16,321 nt of DNA. It comes from CAVSWT01 sp963731745. GTDB taxonomy: Bacteria; Bacteroidota; Ignavibacteria; Ignavibacteriales; Ignavibacteriaceae. Under the pieces are notes generated by a model. It saw only the letters and a program-made list of their open reading frames with translations, was not told where the DNA came from and searched no databases. The stretch's first letter is position 1. Every line of letters begins with the position of its first letter. Positions 14,724-16,321 of this stretch are shown here, piece after piece. The DNA is taken from contig CAVSWT010000001.1 in assembly GCA_963731745.1 (NCBI GenBank), positions 1 to 16,321 of the forward strand, in the 5' to 3' direction. The translations under genes were made by a program, and so were the position numbers.

Positions 14724-16321
14724 ATGAAGTTTGATCGAAAAAATCTTACCGACGATTTTTTAATTAATTTATATAAACAAATCCTTCTGCCAAGGTTGAT
14801 AGAAGAAAAAAAACTTAATCTTCTTCGACAGGGTAAAATCACTAAATGGTTTTCAGGAATGGGGCAGGAAGCCATTGCAGTTGGTTCGGCTTTAGCGATG
14901 GAAGAGGATGAATATATTTTGCCGATGCATAGAAATTTAGGAGTTTTTACTTCCAGAAAAATATGGCTGCATAAACTTTTTTCTCAATTTCAGGGTAAGC
15001 TCAGTGGTTTTACAAATGGAAGAGATCGCTCATTTCATTTCGGAGCAAAAGAATTTCATATTGTAGGTATGATTTCTCATCTCGGCCCACAGCTTGGAGT
15101 TGCAGATGGAATTGCTTTGTGGCATTCAATTAATAAAGAAAAGAAATGTGTATTAGTTTTTACCGGTGACGGCGCTACTAGTGAAGGAGATTTTCATGAA
15201 GCCTTAAATGTTGCTGCGGTTTGGAATCTTCCCGTAATTTTTATGATTGAAAATAATGCATACGGTTTATCAACGCCGACAAATGAACAATATAAATGTA
15301 AGTATTTAATTGATAAAGGAATTGGCTATGGAATTGAAGCTGCGCAAATAGATGGAAATAATATTTTAGAAGTTTATTCTACCGTTAAAAAATTTTCTGA
15401 AGAAATACGAGAGAATCATCATCCTATTTTAATTGAAGCGATTACATTTAGAATGCGCGGGCATGAGGAAGCTTCCGGGACCAAATATGTACCTAAAAAG
15501 TTAATTGAAGAATGGGCGCAAAAGGATCCCATAGATAATTATCAAAGTTATTTAAAATCAATAAATCTGATTGATGATAATTTTATTAAAGAGACCAAAG
15601 AAAATTATAAAACTCTTATTGATAAAGAATGGGAAATTAATCAAATGGAGAATGATATTATTCCAAATACCGAAACTGAACTGAATGATTTATATAATCC
15701 GTTTGTGCAAAAGGTAATTACTGCACCTTATAAAAAAGTAAGTAAGAAAAAATTTATTAATGCTATTTCGGATTCACTGAATCAAAGCATGGAAAAATAT
15801 CCTCAATTAATTATTATGGGACAGGACGTAGCAGAATACGGGGGAGTATTTAAAGTTACTGACGGCTTTCTTAAAAAATTTGGTAAAGATAGAATTAGAA
15901 ATACTCCTTTATGTGAATCTGCAATTATTGGAGCAGGACTTGGCTATTCAATTAAAGGCGGGAAGTCTGTAATTGAAATGCAGTTCGCAGATTTTGTTTC
16001 CAGCGGGTTTACTCAAGTTGTAAATAACTTAGCCAAAACTCACTATAGGTGGGGACAAAATGCCGATGTCGTAATTCGTATGCCGACCGGTGCTGGAGTA
16101 GCTGCCGGACCGTTCCATTCGCAATCAAATGAAGCCTGGTTTTTCCATACTCCCGGTTTAAAAATAGTTTATCCCTCAACTCCATTCGACGCAAAGGGAT
16201 TATTAAATGCGGCAATTGAAGATCCGAATCCGGTAATGTATTTTGAGCATAAAGCGCTTTACAGATCTATCTCCGATGAAATTCCTGATGATTACTATAC
16301 TATCCAAATTGGAAAAGCAAA
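14724..16321 (+). CDS. Fused E1 alpha/beta 2-oxoacid dehydrogenase (C-terminus cut by window edge)
   Basis: Thiamin-diphosphate-dependent E1 component of a 2-oxoacid dehydrogenase complex, with alpha and beta subunits in one chain. The frame starts at ATG 14724 and is open to the window end (532 codons); fused relatives are about 650-700 residues, so roughly the last quarter of the beta part is missing. The alpha part (about 1-330) has GMGQEAI (45-51), the ThDP motif GDGATSEGDFHEALN (148-162) ending in ENNAY (N177, N178), and FRMRGHEEASG. The beta part begins near residue 340 (KKKFINAISDSLNQSM) and carries GQDVAEYGGVFKVTDG, the catalytic-type E398 in LCESAIIGAGLG, and RMPTGAGVAAGPFHSQ. Branched-chain 2-oxoacid or pyruvate are the likely substrates; the sequence does not decide. 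There is no clear Shine-Dalgarno sequence. Nearby E2/E3 genes would lie beyond the window if present. Confidence 0.93.
   Translation, partial: MKFDRKNLTDDFLINLYKQILLPRLIEEKKLNLLRQGKITKWFSGMGQEAIAVGSALAMEEDEYILPMHRNLGVFTSRKIWLHKLFSQFQGKLSGFTNGRDRSFHFGAKEFHIVGMISHLGPQLGVADGIALWHSINKEKKCVLVFTGDGATSEGDFHEALNVAAVWNLPVIFMIENNAYGLSTPTNEQYKCKYLIDKGIGYGIEAAQIDGNNILEVYSTVKKFSEEIRENHHPILIEAITFRMRGHEEASGTKYVPKKLIEEWAQKDPIDNYQSYLKSINLIDDNFIKETKENYKTLIDKEWEINQMENDIIPNTETELNDLYNPFVQKVITAPYKKVSKKKFINAISDSLNQSMEKYPQLIIMGQDVAEYGGVFKVTDGFLKKFGKDRIRNTPLCESAIIGAGLGYSIKGGKSVIEMQFADFVSSGFTQVVNNLAKTHYRWGQNADVVIRMPTGAGVAAGPFHSQSNEAWFFHTPGLKIVYPSTPFDAKGLLNAAIEDPNPVMYFEHKALYRSISDEIPDDYYTIQIGKA

Noticed and set aside
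1..16321. CRISPR array, tRNA/rRNA genes, insertion sequences, prophage or toxin-antitoxin genes
   Set aside because: Searched by eye on both strands; no regularly spaced repeats, cloverleaf, transposase or related motifs were found.

Overview
The window is an AT-rich bacterial chromosome segment. Its gene content points to a member of the Bacteroidota/Ignavibacteria (FCB) lineage: a bacillithiol-type deacetylase, an AraC regulator carrying a heavy-metal-associated (HMA) domain next to copZ-copA, a fused E1 alpha/beta 2-oxoacid dehydrogenase, and ribosome binding sites that are often weak or missing. This lineage call is an inference from gene families. No rRNA, tRNA, CRISPR array, insertion sequence or phage gene is visible.

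Layout. (1) 1-3380, peroxide defence: an oxyR-like LysR regulator (cut by the left edge) is divergent from katG. A candidate OxyR operator lies in the 142-bp gap, and a strong terminator follows katG. (2) 3582-6638, minus strand: a small NTF2/SnoaL-like protein, a DUF6174-type lipoprotein, and a secreted amidohydrolase broken by a one-base frameshift near 5837. A perfect 28-bp GC-rich palindrome sits just past the amidohydrolase stop. (3) 6639-9917, plus strand: bshB1-type deacetylase, UbiA-family prenyltransferase with a TTG start, and an FAD-dependent monooxygenase, closed by a terminator that can serve both strands. (4) 9943-14411, minus strand: an unknown lipoprotein, copA, copZ, an HMA-AraC regulator, then a secreted Gln-rich protein whose own terminator separates it from the regulator. 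(5) 14724 to the right edge, plus strand: the fused E1 alpha/beta dehydrogenase gene, cut by the window end.

How the parts work together. OxyR senses peroxide through a Cys pair and probably controls katG. The copper module is a regulator-chaperone-exporter set in which the regulator seems to carry its own CxxC metal-binding domain, so it may sense copper directly. BshB1 would help make the low-molecular-weight thiol bacillithiol, which fits redox and metal stress, but the other bacillithiol genes are not here. The most unusual items are the HMA-AraC regulator, the GC-rich palindrome, the interrupted amidohydrolase and the OxyR-like operator.
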